Below are positions 21,517-32,232 of a stretch of 64,000 nt of DNA, piece after piece. Numbering within the stretch: the stretch's first letter is position 1; each line of letters opens with the position of its first letter. Made by a program: the position numbers and the translations under genes. This DNA comes from Platycnemis pennipes (lineage: Eukaryota > Arthropoda > Insecta > Odonata > Platycnemididae): assembly GCA_933228895.1 (NCBI GenBank), contig OW121855.1, positions 70,394,698 through 70,458,697 on the forward strand. Direction: 5' to 3'. The notes beneath the pieces are model-generated. The model did no database searches, was not told the origin of the DNA, and worked only from the letters and a program-made list of their open reading frames with translations.

Positions 21517-22090
21517 TAATATCCAGCAAGATTCCAGTAGGAATCCAAATTCTCCTATCAGCCTGCAATAATTGCTTCAAATCCAGCAACATTCCAGTTG
21601 GAATCCAGCTGGTTGAGACAGCCTGTAATATTAGCTTGGAATCCAGCTGGATTCCAGTCAGATTCCAACCTAAAATCCAGCTGGATGAGACAGCCTGTAA
21701 TATTAACTTGGAATCCAGCTGGATTCCAGTCAGATTCCAACCTAAAATCCACCTGGATGAGACAGCCTGTAATATTAACTTGGAATCCAGCTGGATTCCA
21801 ACCTGGAATCCAGCTGGTTGAGACAGCCTGTAATATTAGCTTGGAATCCAGCTGGACTCCAGTCAGATTCCAACCTAAAATCCAGCTGGTTGAGACAGCC
21901 TGTAATATTAGCTTGGAATCCAGCTGGTTGAGACAGCCTGGATTATTAGCTTAAAATCCAGCTGGATTCCAGTTGGAATCCAGCCTGTTATCCAGCTTGA
22001 TTCCAGCTGGATTCCAGCTTTCACACTGGATTAATCCAGCTGGATTTACACTTGCACACTGGTGAATTCCAGTTGGAATCCAGTTGGATT
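21517..22090. repeat. TCCAGCTGGA-rich array, right, with 72-bp unit
   Basis: From about 21600 the array organises into a 72-bp unit running from GGAATCCAGCTGGATTCCAG through GAGACAGCCTGTAATATTA. At least four full or partial copies are present, with deletions of inner blocks. TCCAGCTGGA is self-complementary, so each unit can form cruciform structures. The outer part (21960-22090) is irregular, like the left array. The open frames on both strands are a by-product. Confidence 0.85.
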
Positions 22091-22102
22091 CCAACTGGCT
22101 AT

Positions 22103-22867
22103 GCTGTGTGGGTTGTTCAAAGAAAAATCCTCTAGATATATATTCAACATGTTTGCTGTGAAACCTTCCACTAGAGATATTGGTACCAGATGTGATCCTG
22201 AATATCTATGTTTTCCTGGTCATTGTGCAACAAAGTTCCAAATTATTTTATAGTTACAGCATGTCATCTCTGGACCTTCTCTCTTTTGTAGGTTTATTTC
22301 CCTTGAGAAGACATCTGATTGAGCAGACAATGGTTAGCTAATGAAAGCATCAAGAAACACAGGAGTAGACTTAAGACATGGAAGGACTCAATCAAAAATG
22401 AGTGGTAGTTCTAATTCAGCTAGCAAGGATTGTTTGTATCACAATCTAAATTCTCTACAGAAGAAAATACACTCCTGCATAGGATTGATGGAACACTGAT
22501 AAAGCATTATGTAAAATGTCTTCAAGATGTGGGAGACAGGAGAAAGGTATGTGAGAAAGGGAGGAGACAACCCCAATGATTGAATAATCTTACCATAACA
22601 AAAAACAATTAAGGGAATAATCAATGCTTGTAATGCTACTGAGAATTCTTCAAACATAATAATGTTATACAGTAACTTATACAGGAAGAATTTTGGGGCA
22701 TAATATTTTTAATTCTACAAGGCAGTCAGTGACACTTTTATTACTACTTTATCAACAGCACCACCTTATTTTGAGACATTGCAAGTCTTTCAATGAAGCT
22801 GATTGTTGATGTCAATCTCAGATTTGATTCTGATAAGAACTGACACACTATTAAACTTTAATGAAAC
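22103..22867. other. Non-coding stretch
   Basis: Sequence between the TCCAGCTGGA element and the Transib insertion. No gene or element can be supported. Confidence 0.4.
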
Positions 22868-22872
22868 CATTG

Positions 22873-22911
22873 CACAGTGGTTGCAATTACGATTCCAGCG
22901 GGAAAAAATTA
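22873..22911 (+). other. Transib left terminus, RSS-like with 23-bp spacer
   Basis: Heptamer CACAGTG is followed by 23 bp (22880-22902) and then the A-rich AAAAAATTA (22903-22911), occupying the place of an RSS nonamer. The spacer ends in CCAGCGGG, a block repeated at the other end of the element. Confidence 0.65.
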
Positions 22912-23289
22912 TTTTTCCTTATAAACCAAAAGTTCTTGAAGGGCATGCATTAGATAGGACCAATTCATTGAAAATGAAAAAAATATTAGTAATCTTTATT
23001 TAAATATTAGTCTTTATCTATTGATTTTCAAGATAAAAATTGAATTTTAATGAAAAAAATCACACTTAAATTATCATTCAGGAAAGTATTAAAAAATTAT
23101 AAGGATTATTTACACATTGCACTTTTAAAATATATATGAAATATATTAAATAAATAAATGCCCAAAACACTGCATTTTATTTGTAAAATAAATTCTCATT
23201 GGATCTGAACATCCTTAGTAGCAGTCATTCCAATCACTATAATTGCCATCCTCTTCACTCCCGTAATTTGTGGACTCCCCGTCACCGTC

Positions 23290-25336
23290 TTCCCTTGGTT
23301 CTAGATGTTTGGTTTCTTCAGAACCTCTCTCTCTTCCAATGAGAGGGAATATTGCTGCTTTTGGAGAGAAGATCTACTGCTGGAAACTAAAGAATCGGAG
23401 GTTACTAACAGCAAATTAAATACATCAGGCATAGTGTCCTTCCTCGAGCACTTTCGGGCATGGTTTTCTCTATATTTTCTTATATGATTATGCCTTGCTT
23501 CTGGTGCCTCTTCGGAGAGCATACCAATGGGTAATAATGCATGCTCTATTACTTCAGCTCCATGAATGTCAATTACTTCAGCCCCATCTTATGCATGGTG
23601 ACGGGCATGCAAAACCGTGAATATAACCTCATATAAATGTCTCTAGCTTTTTTGTGCATACTTTTCAAATTCGGGGGTATTAATGGAGAAACCACAACAC
23701 AGTGCACTCAAAAGAGTCCCAAATCTTTGAATCGATTCCTTGTTGATTCCAGTAATGGTTGACAAAATGACAGTATTCCAGAAAAAACATCTAGCAGTAT
23801 TTCCATCGTTGGAATTACCACTTCCTCCAGGGGTCGGCTGGTCCACAATGAGGCCCATCTCCTGTCTGAACCTTTCACATATTAATTCTTTTCTTCGCCA
23901 ATGCTTTTTCTTCATTTCCTTTTACTTGCCACTTCTAGCCTGTAGGATATATGTAGAAGCCATTCGAATAGCCTAAACTGGGCATGTAAGGTAGACAGAA
24001 CAAATTTGTATAATGTAACATCCACATTCTTTGTCTGGCTGTCATTCATATGTTTAGGAGTAGCTCTACAAATGTAAAATTTTTGGGATGTGGTGTCAGT
24101 TATCATATTGCATACTTTACCGTCCACCATCGTGAATAAAAATTCTGAAATTATACACAATTTTTTGCCATGCACTTCGATTACCAGAGGGGTTAGCTGA
24201 GAAATCTGTTTCTCAATCTTTCCCTCCTCTACAGTAACCTTCTTACTCTCCTTTTATAACATAATTTTATGGGCCTAAAATATCTGGTTGAAAATGGTCG
24301 GGGATTTTGCCATAGAATATTGCTTCCAGGCCCAGATTTTAGTTGAAGTGTACCATAGAAATAGAAAACATGTTGGAATCATCCGCCAGTCCAGCTTCTC
24401 CCCTACACGTGAATCTTTGCTCATATTGTTTGTGCCCAACTACCATCATAGGCTCACTTAAATATCATGTTTAGTTTCATTTCACTGCCAGACCTAAAGA
24501 AAGAGGTGAAAACTTTTTCTTGAGCCTACATAAATCACGAAACAGTGTGATTGATGAGTGCCTGCAATTTTACCTAGGCCCAATTCTCGGTAATGCTCAA
24601 TTCATTACACGGTGGGTAGCAAGACAACTTTGTATGCCATTTAACTTTGTAAGATGGATAAATATCACACCATCTCTGTTTGGCCTCCCTCCTGATGTTT
24701 ATGTACTACCGCTTTGTGAGGTTATTTTCAATAAAAAAGGATAACGCTTCCACTGCTGAATATGGTAATGGCAGCAAAGGAGGGGAGATATAAGCCTTTT
24801 TATACTTTGTAGCTCTTGTTGGCATTGTTGCAGTAATTTCTTTTATAATTAATGCCGCATCTTTTTTTCCCTGAGCTGTACAATGTAAGCTGACTTGCTA
24901 AATAAAGTTCTTCTTTTGATTTCTTTCACCAGAGACTCCACACACTTTACATGCCTGGTTTTCAGACTGCTTTCAGCAAAGGACTTCCAAGGTCTTCCAA
25001 CTTTGACATTTGATACAGAATTACCTGAAAATGGAGCATCACAAAGTACTATCTTCTAAGTGACAGTATCGGGGAATGGAATTTTACAATGGACCCAGCG
25101 TCAGTGTTTCGAAAGGGACCTATCGTATTTTCTGGAGCACACTCTCCACAATTTTTCAAAACCACTTTTAAATAGCCTAATAGTTTTCTTGAAGGCCTTT
25201 GAGGTATCTTCTTCACAGATTTTAAATCATGTTCAATATATTTACACAAATCGTCTGTGGTCTTTTTCTCCTGAAACAATTGCAACAATTCCATGCGGGT
25301 TATCATCGGTAGCTTGACCCTCCCGGAGTGTGACAT
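23290..25336 (-). pseudogene. Transib transposase (RAG1 core homologue), multiply broken
   Basis: This is the DDE transposase that cut and pasted the surrounding Transib; RAG1 of jawed vertebrates belongs to the same family. Pieces appear in family order on the minus strand. The N-terminal part is 25336-25049. Next comes VGRPWKSFAESS near 24970 and KLQALINHTVSRF near 24550. A CRATPKHMNDSQTK stretch follows near 24060, then LFEWLLHISYRLEV near 23950, GSGNSNDGNTARCFF near 23810, and GAEVIEHALLPIG near 23550. The last is SEEAPEARHNHIRKYREN near 23500, which matches the RAG1 segment holding the third catalytic acid. Each piece is in a different frame or separated by stops, so no protein can be made. 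The first two catalytic Asp residues could not be placed. Confidence 0.88.
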
Positions 25337-26174
25337 AATTTCCCTATTGATTTAAAATTTTAAAAATATGAATTTAAAATTAATATCAAATTATAAAATA
25401 ATAAAGAATTCACAACATTTCCCGAAGTTCATGAGGCTATTGTTGGTAGGTACTCATTAGAAATCAAAATTTGATTTCCTCCTCATTGTCTACCAGTGGT
25501 ATTGTTTAGCCCATGTGTAGAAAATTCAATATCTGTATATATAATTTTACACACCTTATTGTGACGTGCGCTAGCATTGGTTCTCCCAAAATACTTAGCG
25601 CCACCCTCTAGTCGTCGTCATAAGCCCCTTGCTTGCTCCCCAATGTCCCAAGGAATGTACCTCTCTCATTACCATCATAGGATAAAAAGGGAATTATTCG
25701 CAAAATGCGCAAGTATGCACAGGAACTGTTGGAAATATACGCAAGTATGTGGATCTAACTTTATAATACTGAAGAATTTGTAATTCTACCTAGAGATATA
25801 CTTTTTTGTAATTAAAGTTAAACATTTAAATGAGGAGAAAACACAGTTATATTGACTTGGAGACTTCTATTTGAAAGCTAGGACTTATTAAGTGCTGGTA
25901 TTAAAACAATTATAATTCTAAACATTGCTACATAAGGTTAGCTGCAATTTCCTCTGAGATATAATTATTTCCAGATATAATTCCTTGCAGGCACATATTA
26001 GCATTTGCCAGCTAGTTACCGTTTGGATCTGGGAACAGGCTCAATAGCTTTGACCCATGACTTTATAGCCGTGCAACATTGTTACAACTTATCTAAACCT
26101 TATTAAAGCTACAAATCATGTTGAAGCATCATTTGACAATATGACTACATGAGTTTTTGAAAAAGTTGCAAAAG

Positions 26175-26202
26175 TGACTTTGGTCCCGCTAGATTCACTG
26201 TG
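26175..26202 (-). other. Transib right terminus, RSS-like with 12-bp spacer
   Basis: Read inward on the minus strand: heptamer CACAGTG, then AATCTAGCGGGA (12 bp), then CCAAAGTCA. The AGCGGG block starts 5 bp after the heptamer here but 17 bp after it at the left end, an offset of exactly 12 bp. Confidence 0.6.
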
Positions 26203-26207
26203 CATTG

Positions 26208-27549
26208 GATCATTCAAACTCATACAATACAACAGAAAAGTGTCAGATTAAAGGTCACAGGTACTGTAAATTTGAAGAATACATTTAAAAAATTACCATA
26301 AGTTAAAAATTTTCTGGTGATTCAGTTCTAATTTAATCTAATGTAATTTTAAAAAATAAATAAATAATGCATTCTTTTGTAAGAAAGTAATAACATGTAA
26401 GGTATTGATAATATTAAAACAAAGAATTTCATTTCTTTTAATTTTCTATATTTTTAATAAATTTTCTTCTTCTTGGCTTCTTTCTGGCTGCTTTAAATTG
26501 TGCATACGATTTTCTATAAACCAGTCTTTTGTAAGCCTGCATGTGTGCATTCCTGAGTTATCCCTAAAGGCCAAGTCCCTCACCCACCTTCATAGGCATA
26601 TCTAGAAGCATCTGAAGGGGGGGATCACCACCCCATATATATCCCCCCCATGGGGGTATGGAATACCCCCTAGTAAATGGGGAGTCTGGAAATTTTGAAA
26701 AATATAAATCCTAAAATGACGTTTTGAAGGTGTTCTGAACCTTGAAATTCACTTAGTAATTGCATTTTGAATCAAAGATTTTAAAAATTGTTTTTAAATT
26801 AAGCCACAAAATTGCAAGGTTTAAGGTCTTATGAGGTTAACTTTGTTCTATTTTTATATTCAAGAAAAACCTGCTTTAACTTGAGCAAATGGTGAAAAAT
26901 GAGGACATTTTTAAACAGTTTTTATATGCTATTCATATTATAGTCTTATGAGTTATGGTAATTCGACTAGGCTTGGTAAAACATTAATTTTAATAAATAT
27001 AATTAATTTTATGAGTACTAGATGCTTACGGTAGACACTTTGGGTGCTAATCATACTTGGAAGTCTAATTACAAAGGAGATTTAAAGTCTACTATTTTTA
27101 ATTAATAAAATTTATATTTAAGTTTTTTAATAAAATAAATTTTTATAAAAAAATTAATTTCTTTTGCAAGGAAACTCTATACTGTACAAAATATTCAAAT
27201 TCTTAGTAGCATAGCTATTAAGTCAGCTTAATAAATAATTTTTAATTGAGATGTTCAGATGTACAATACTTAGTAAAAACAGCAAACTAACTCGAAGGCA
27301 GAGTGCTTCAATAAGGGGCCAGATAAAAGCCCCTTCACTCTGCTTTTCGATTACTTTGTACCTATTTGTGATGTGACCATTCAATTCATGTAGTAAACAT
27401 GTCGGTAATTTTTTCCATAGCCTTACACATTAAAGACATGTGAGCCTCGGCATTCTCCAAGAAGTAGTCAAGGAACGATGATCGAACGCCTTTCATTGTT
27501 TGGAAATTTCCTCTCACATTGATTATGGAAAAAAATCCAACAGAAAGAC
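26208..27549. other. AT-rich non-coding stretch with a G/C-homopolymer patch
   Basis: Mostly AT-rich. At 26617-26670 there is a patch of G runs and C runs (GGGGGGGATCACCACCCC and nearby) that can pair, perhaps the edge of a decayed hAT-like element. No gene is supported. Confidence 0.4.
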
Positions 27550-27557
27550 CATACAGA

Positions 27558-27878
27558 CAGTGGCATAGACAGGTTTTAGGTATAGGGGCGTCGGGGGAGG
27601 TGGGTGAGGGGCAAATTTTTAGGGGGCACCGACTTAGAAATTCACCAGTTTACTAAACTAAACATACTGTCATATAATTTTACCGTATTATTTTGTTCAT
27701 AATATACTATGATCTAAACTTGCAGAGCTTGTAGAATGTATTGTTGATAATTAAGTTACGACATTGATTAACATACACATTTTGGACTTTAGAATGGAAA
27801 CATTCACGGGCTTAGGGGATACAGAACACAGGCAGCAAGGGACATTTTCCCCACTGGCTCCCCCTGGCTACACTACTG
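27558..27878. mobile_element. hAT-type MITE
   Basis: The tips are CAGTGGCATAGACAGG on the left and, in reverse complement, CAGTAGTGTAGCCAGG on the right. Flanks are CATACAGA (27550-27557) and CATACGGA (27879-27886), an 8-bp duplication with one difference. The length is 321 bp with no coding frame. The subterminal G-rich left end pairs with a C-rich right end. The same CAGTGGCGNA-type tip occurs on the large hAT at 56.6 kb. Confidence 0.85.
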
Positions 27879-27902
27879 CATACGGAAATACATATCCTCC
27901 TC

Positions 27903-28300
27903 AATTATTATTATTATTAGTTTTCTACTGGTGAAGGTAGGTCTAAATGGACATGTGATTCTTCCCACTTCCTAAATTTCACATGATGTCTCTCTTCAGC
28001 CCCTCATACCACCTGCCTCCCATCATACTATCTAAGCTACACGTTATTCTCATCCCTCTTCCCTGCTTACCCAATGTTCTTCCCTCAATCACTTCTATCA
28101 AAACACCATCCCCTTTTATTACCTTTTCCATCCACACCTTCTTGCCTTCTCCTTATTTTATCTAACAAATTTCTTTCCTCTCCTACCAATTCTAGCACTT
28201 CATCGTTCGTCTTCCTTTCCACCCACTTTACTTTCTCCATCCTTCTCCACACCCACATCTCAAAAACCCTAAGTCTATTTTCATCTTCTTTTCATCATGT
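27903..28300 (-). pseudogene. LINE 3' end: polymerase C-terminus and (TAA)n tail
   Basis: On the minus strand 28290-27975 reads RVFEMWVWRRMEKVKW, then ERKTNDEVLELVGEERNLL. After one frameshift it continues as IEVIEGR, ending at a stop after LKRDIM. This is the C-terminal region found after the RT domain of several LINE families. The remainder leads into a TAATAATAATAATAA tract at 27909-27923, the usual 3' tail. No RT core is present, so it is a 5'-truncated, mutated copy. Confidence 0.7.
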
Positions 28301-28396
28301 GGCATACTCATGTGGGATATATGGGCATTGCTATGACCAATATTGGTGGTGTCATGCGGAACATATTGACAATTTATAACGTAATATTGTGCCACT

Positions 28397-28498
28397 TATG
28401 GGTCAATAAATTGGACCATGTCAAAAAGGCTTCGGGCCATGCCAATTTATGGGCCAATAAATTGGACCTTGTCAAACGGGCTTCGGGCCATGCAGACT
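28397..28498 (+). repeat. 51-bp tandem duplication
   Basis: Two units (28397-28447 and 28448-28498) differ at a few positions and share TTATGGG(T/C)CAATAAATTGG and GGCTTCGGGCCATGC. They keep a plus-strand frame open (28297-28698, 133 codons) with a repeated NKLDxVKxASGHA peptide. The frame has no other coding signal and is not called as a gene. Confidence 0.7.
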
Positions 28499-28500
28499 TA

Positions 28501-29421
28501 CACAAGAAAAAGGAACATCAGGAAAGTGCCTTCCACCTCAGTGTAAGATGTACAGTTACGGAGGAGTTTGATATGGTCTGTGACATAGCATTTATGCAAA
28601 GTAGACTCTTTGAAAAAATGATGAGAAATGTATGGAAGATTTTGACATGTGTATCAGAAGGACAAAGAAAATGGTCGATATTAAAACAGGATGAATGACT
28701 AAGAATGGAATAGGGTGGGTAAGGAAATAAGATTTTCCTATAAAATTAGGGGAAGAGTGAGTGTAAAGAATCAACAACTAAAAGACAAAGAGATACTGAA
28801 GGATGTTATAAACATTACAATGCAGGGTGAGCAAGGAATAATGAGGAAAAAAAATAAGCAAATTTCTGACAGAATAAATAGGTGAAGGAAAATTGTAGAT
28901 TTGGAAAAAAGAGAAAAGAGGAAGGAACCTTATAGAAAATTCTTAAGCATTGTAGTGACACTCCATCAAAATATACCCTAACCACTGAAAGACTATAGGA
29001 TTTAAAAATGCCCAAATTCCTCTACGAATTACCCTGGCTTGATTTTTGATGTATAATCATTTCATATTGACTGCGCTACATGATTTCAATATAAGCTATG
29101 AACTTTTTGGAATCAGCATCAATTAGTAGACAAAGACTAATAACTTTAATGCATTGAGGAATCATTTTGCGAGTGATCACAGGCTTAATTCTGGAGCAGT
29201 GAACACAAGTTTTGTTGGCAGTACGACATGTCTCAGAAGAGCATTAGAATTGGGGAGAATAAGGTTTTATATTTTTGAAGAAATGAATCAATAAAAGGAG
29301 AAAGGCATCACCATAACACTAAATTCATGTAATTAAAGGGTTTTACCTTAAGTTTGGAGAAAATTTTTCAATGAACAATGATTTCTGTCTATCACATTCA
29401 CATCTATTCCATCTAACACTC
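28501..29421. other. Non-coding stretch
   Basis: Purine-rich plus strand at 28.6-28.95 kb keeps short minus-strand frames open, but these show no motifs. No gene is supported. Confidence 0.4.
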
Positions 29422-29642
29422 AATCACAATGAGGCACTTTTTGCTGGATGAAAACTTAAGAATATAAATGAGGAACTTGTCACACCCTTATGAGAAAAAC
29501 ATCTTACCGCCAACAAGTAAATGTGCACTGCCACAAAATTCTGCCTTCATTCACTCCCAAAATGAAGCTTCAATGCATTCAAAGAATGAACCATTGAAGA
29601 GGAAACAAACTTTCATCCAGCAAGAAGTGCCTCATTGTGATT
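29422..29642. mobile_element. 221-bp MITE with 32-bp inverted ends
   Basis: The left end AATCACAATGAGGCACTTTT and the complement of the right end AATCACAATGAGGCACTTCT are nearly identical over 32 bp (29422-29453 against 29611-29642). The inner sequence has no coding potential. A target duplication is not obvious, so the superfamily is open. Confidence 0.75.
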
Positions 29643-30597
29643 AAGTGCCTCACTGACCACTCCTGCCATACTCTCCTAACCATTTTCTCCTCCAGAAACC
29701 AAGCTGCTAGAAATTCTGTTAAACAGTCTATTTACTGGAAGGCAGGAAGCAAACAATCGGAATAATCGATTTTTTCAATTCAACTCACCAATGAAAGACG
29801 TTTATCAAGCTAGACGTGGTAGAATTCCATTCCTAAAAACATCCAACGAGATATGACAATTACAGTGACTACATCACTACCGTTTGGAGGATAAATGCAT
29901 GCAATCTTCTAGTGGGTACCTACCCATCATGAACTCAACAAATAAGTTGAAAGAATCACAATTTCGGAAGTGTCATCAGTCTCAACAATGGTGTCTATGG
30001 ATACTAGTAGAGTAGGAAGGGTTTCTATCCATTTGATAAGGCAATTGTCACGTTGGTTAATAAAACTTCCTGGCGTCCGACAGACACAATGGAAGGAAAA
30101 TTATTGCTCTGCCCCTGAGAATGAAATTTTATACGATCTATTGGTCTCCCTCGGAATATGGATCGCCCATGTAAGTTTATTTTCTGAAGTAACAATATAC
30201 CAAAGCAACATGCTGTCCCTGTACATCCTATTTTACGTAAACAATGAAATATTATGCCATGTTACAAAGGGCTTAAGTCCAAGAATAATAAGTTCTATGC
30301 GTCATTTATATTATATTTAAAAATGTATGCTTGCGTAATATGAGATCGCTATAATAGCCATAAAGATATAAATGTATGAATGACATGCTTATGTCCACAG
30401 CATACCGTTTAAGCAGAAATATTCCTCCTCGGGATACTATTGTGACTTTCATATCAGTTTCTGACGAAATACACGATGTTCATGATTTAATCCAAGAACG
30501 TTTCAAGAATTCTCCCACGTACTACACCTCCTTAGCATAGCGGAATGTATGCTACTCTGACCATGGAGGAACTATTACTATTTCTAATCTTGGGTTT
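29643..30597. other. Non-coding stretch
   Basis: No supported feature. A 116-codon plus-strand frame at 29970-30320 lacks recognisable motifs and splice context. Confidence 0.35.
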
Positions 30598-31010
30598 AGA
30601 ACTTTACACGGCCTTGTAGTTACGCGCGGGAAGTTAGTCCACGCCTATTCCACCCCACGGACTAGGATTTCAGGGCTACCAACATTAAAAATCATCGATG
30701 GTCAAGGATTTCAGGGCTACCAACATAAATTCTCGTCCGCTCCCGCCACGGCGGCGCGGCGTAAGGAGCGTCTCATCCTGCGCCCGCACTTCGATTGCCA
30801 GCTCTCGCGTGTTTGCCTGTGGCGCCTCCGCCCACTCAAGCTCCGAGGCGGTCCCCACGAGTGGTCTCCTCCTCCCGCGCGTGCTTTTTCGTCTCGAAGC
30901 GCGCAATAACGAGAGAGGGTCGTCGAGAGCGCCAATCTTCGCATCGAAGCCCGTGGGATCGACAGAGACTACGCCGCACAGTGGTCCGAAATCAAAAACA
31001 CTAGCCTAAA
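30598..31010. other. GC/CpG-rich island
   Basis: The stretch from about 30725 to 30990 is strikingly GC- and CpG-rich (GCCACGGCGGCGCGGCG and similar) in an AT-rich window. It is preceded by a 22-bp direct duplication, AGGATTTCAGGGCTACCAAC at about 30663 and again at about 30702. All six frames have Arg/Ser/Pro-rich open runs, as expected from composition. It could be an unmethylated promoter or the 5' leader of a retroelement, but no gene starts next to it. Confidence 0.5.
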
Positions 31011-31039
31011 GCCAATTTTTCGACTTTTTACTGATGATA

Positions 31040-31320
31040 TTCCTGCATAGCTAATTAAAAATGCAGGAGAGAAGATATTAGTCCCCATATTCGACATGTG
31101 CTCATCATCATCGGTCAACAATCCTAGCATTGGCTTGAAGCGGCCCTTCACTCGATTCTTCTATCGGCCCAACTCTTCATACTGATGTAATATTTCTCTT
31201 TTATATCCTTCACAACTTGCTCCATATATCTCATACGGGGCCTGCCTTTTCCATTCTTCCCGATCACTTTTCCCTCGACGATTGCCTTCATTAGGCCATC
31301 GTGCCGTCAAAAACTTTAAA
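31040..31320 (-). pseudogene. LINE polymerase C-terminus fragment
   Basis: Minus-strand translation gives HDGLMKAIVEGK, GKGRPRMRYMEQVVKD, then ADRRIEWRAASSQC before a stop and a TGATGATGA stretch. This is the conserved tail after the RT domain of a LINE family different from the one at 28 kb. Only the 3' end was inserted; the RT is absent. Confidence 0.75.
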
Positions 31321-31989
31321 TGTTGCTTTCGTAATGTAGATGTTATGACCTACAAAACAGGGCACTACATTAGTGTCTCTATCGCACGCAAGAATCAGTG
31401 TTATCCGCAAAATATGGATGTATCAAGGGTTAAACGTCAGTCGCGATGAAACTGTCAATAGGGGGGAAATTCACCTCGATATAAAATGCCCATAGGTGTC
31501 ATTCAACACAATTTTCAAGGAATTTTGGTACCTTCTAGAATAATACCCCGGTGATTTTGTCCCATTTGAGTGCATGGTTAACCTTTTCATTTTTTTTATA
31601 ATTTCACGTATTATTAGGTGATTTTTTTAGTAAAAGCATCGGTATTATTTTGAGCACCTCTTTGCTATTTTTACACATGATAAAACAGGAGCGTATATTC
31701 AACATGATGTAGAAAAACAATCTTGCCTATCTGACTTCCAGACAGTTGTAAGTTGAGTGGTGTGATGTTCCGCTCTGCAACGTCGGTCCGCGGCAGGTGC
31801 GGCTGCGCAGTAACCCAAGGATTTTTTCCGATGGTTACCCTCGCATACTGTTACACATTCATGTGCTAAATTATATTATTTTCTCGCGTATCGGGTATTC
31901 TCCTCTAAATCGTTCATCAATGAGGTCCAGCTCTGATTCTACGAGGCTCCGTGAAAGTACTAACACGCACATCCTTATACCATGCCACC
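31321..31989. other. Non-coding stretch
   Basis: Unique-looking sequence between LINE fragments, with no supported feature. Confidence 0.4.
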
Positions 31990-31992
31990 ATA

Positions 31993-32160
31993 TTAGGGAT
32001 TAACGATTTAAAAAATTAACAATTAAAATTAATCGTTAAAAATGTAGTTTACTATTTAATTTAATGGTTAATTTTTAGAAGAGTTAACTGTTAATCGTTA
32101 AAAGTGTGCATAAACTAATACAAAACTAACTTCGTTTAATATTTTTCGTTAATTGTTAGC
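31993..32160. repeat. AT-rich inverted-repeat cluster
   Basis: Repeated and inverted words of the type TTAACGATTAA and AATTAACAATTAAAATTAATCG occur throughout, as in the subterminal part of a hAT MITE that starts TAGGGATTAACGATTT at about 31990. The opposite end could not be found. Confidence 0.45.
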
Positions 32161-32232
32161 GAATTTGGGTGCAAAGCAGTTGCCCCACAGACAAATGGGA
32201 AAAAAAAACGGTATCTAAGAATGCAAGGGTAG

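Larger units (their letters stand above)
18386..22102. mobile_element. Unclassified element with TCCAGCTGGA terminal arrays
   Basis: The tips are inverted and similar: the left begins CCCAGATAGCAAGCCAG, and the right in reverse complement begins CCCACACAGCATAGCCAG. Immediately inside each tip lies an array rich in the palindromic decamer TCCAGCTGGA. No transposase of its own is recognisable between them; the interior holds fragments of other retroelements. No clear target duplication was found, so the superfamily is unknown. Confidence 0.5.
22873..26202 (-). mobile_element. Transib (RAG1-family) transposon, full-length but dead
   Basis: The element is delimited by CACAGTG at 22873-22879 and its complement CACTGTG at 26196-26202. 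It is flanked by the same 5 bp, CATTG, at 22868-22872 and 26203-26207. CAC-initiated termini and 5-bp duplications are hallmarks of Transib. The minus strand carries a transposase with RAG1-core similarity, so all three lines of evidence agree. Both ends share an AGCGGGA block near the heptamer, but at different distances (see findings). Total length is 3,330 bp, about the usual size for Transib. Confidence 0.9.

Noticed and set aside
21558..21954. Overlapping open frames on both strands encoding repeated Trp/Asn/Pro/Gly peptides
   Set aside because: They come solely from the TCCAGCTGGA array, whose unit length (72 bp) is a multiple of three, so no stops arise.
21600..21960. Possible CRISPR array
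   Set aside because: Units are contiguous and share all their sequence, with no unique spacers, and the genome is eukaryotic.
28297..28698. 133-codon plus-strand frame as a gene
   Set aside because: Its length depends on a 51-bp duplication that keeps the frame open. It lacks motifs and sits beside LINE debris.
29970..30320. 116-codon plus-strand frame as a small gene
   Set aside because: No domain, signal, repeat or splice evidence. The length is not exceptional for the amount of sequence examined.
30685..31009. Arg/Ser-rich frames in the CpG island as coding
   Set aside because: Long frames on both strands in several phases are expected from high GC content. No start context or homology is recognisable.
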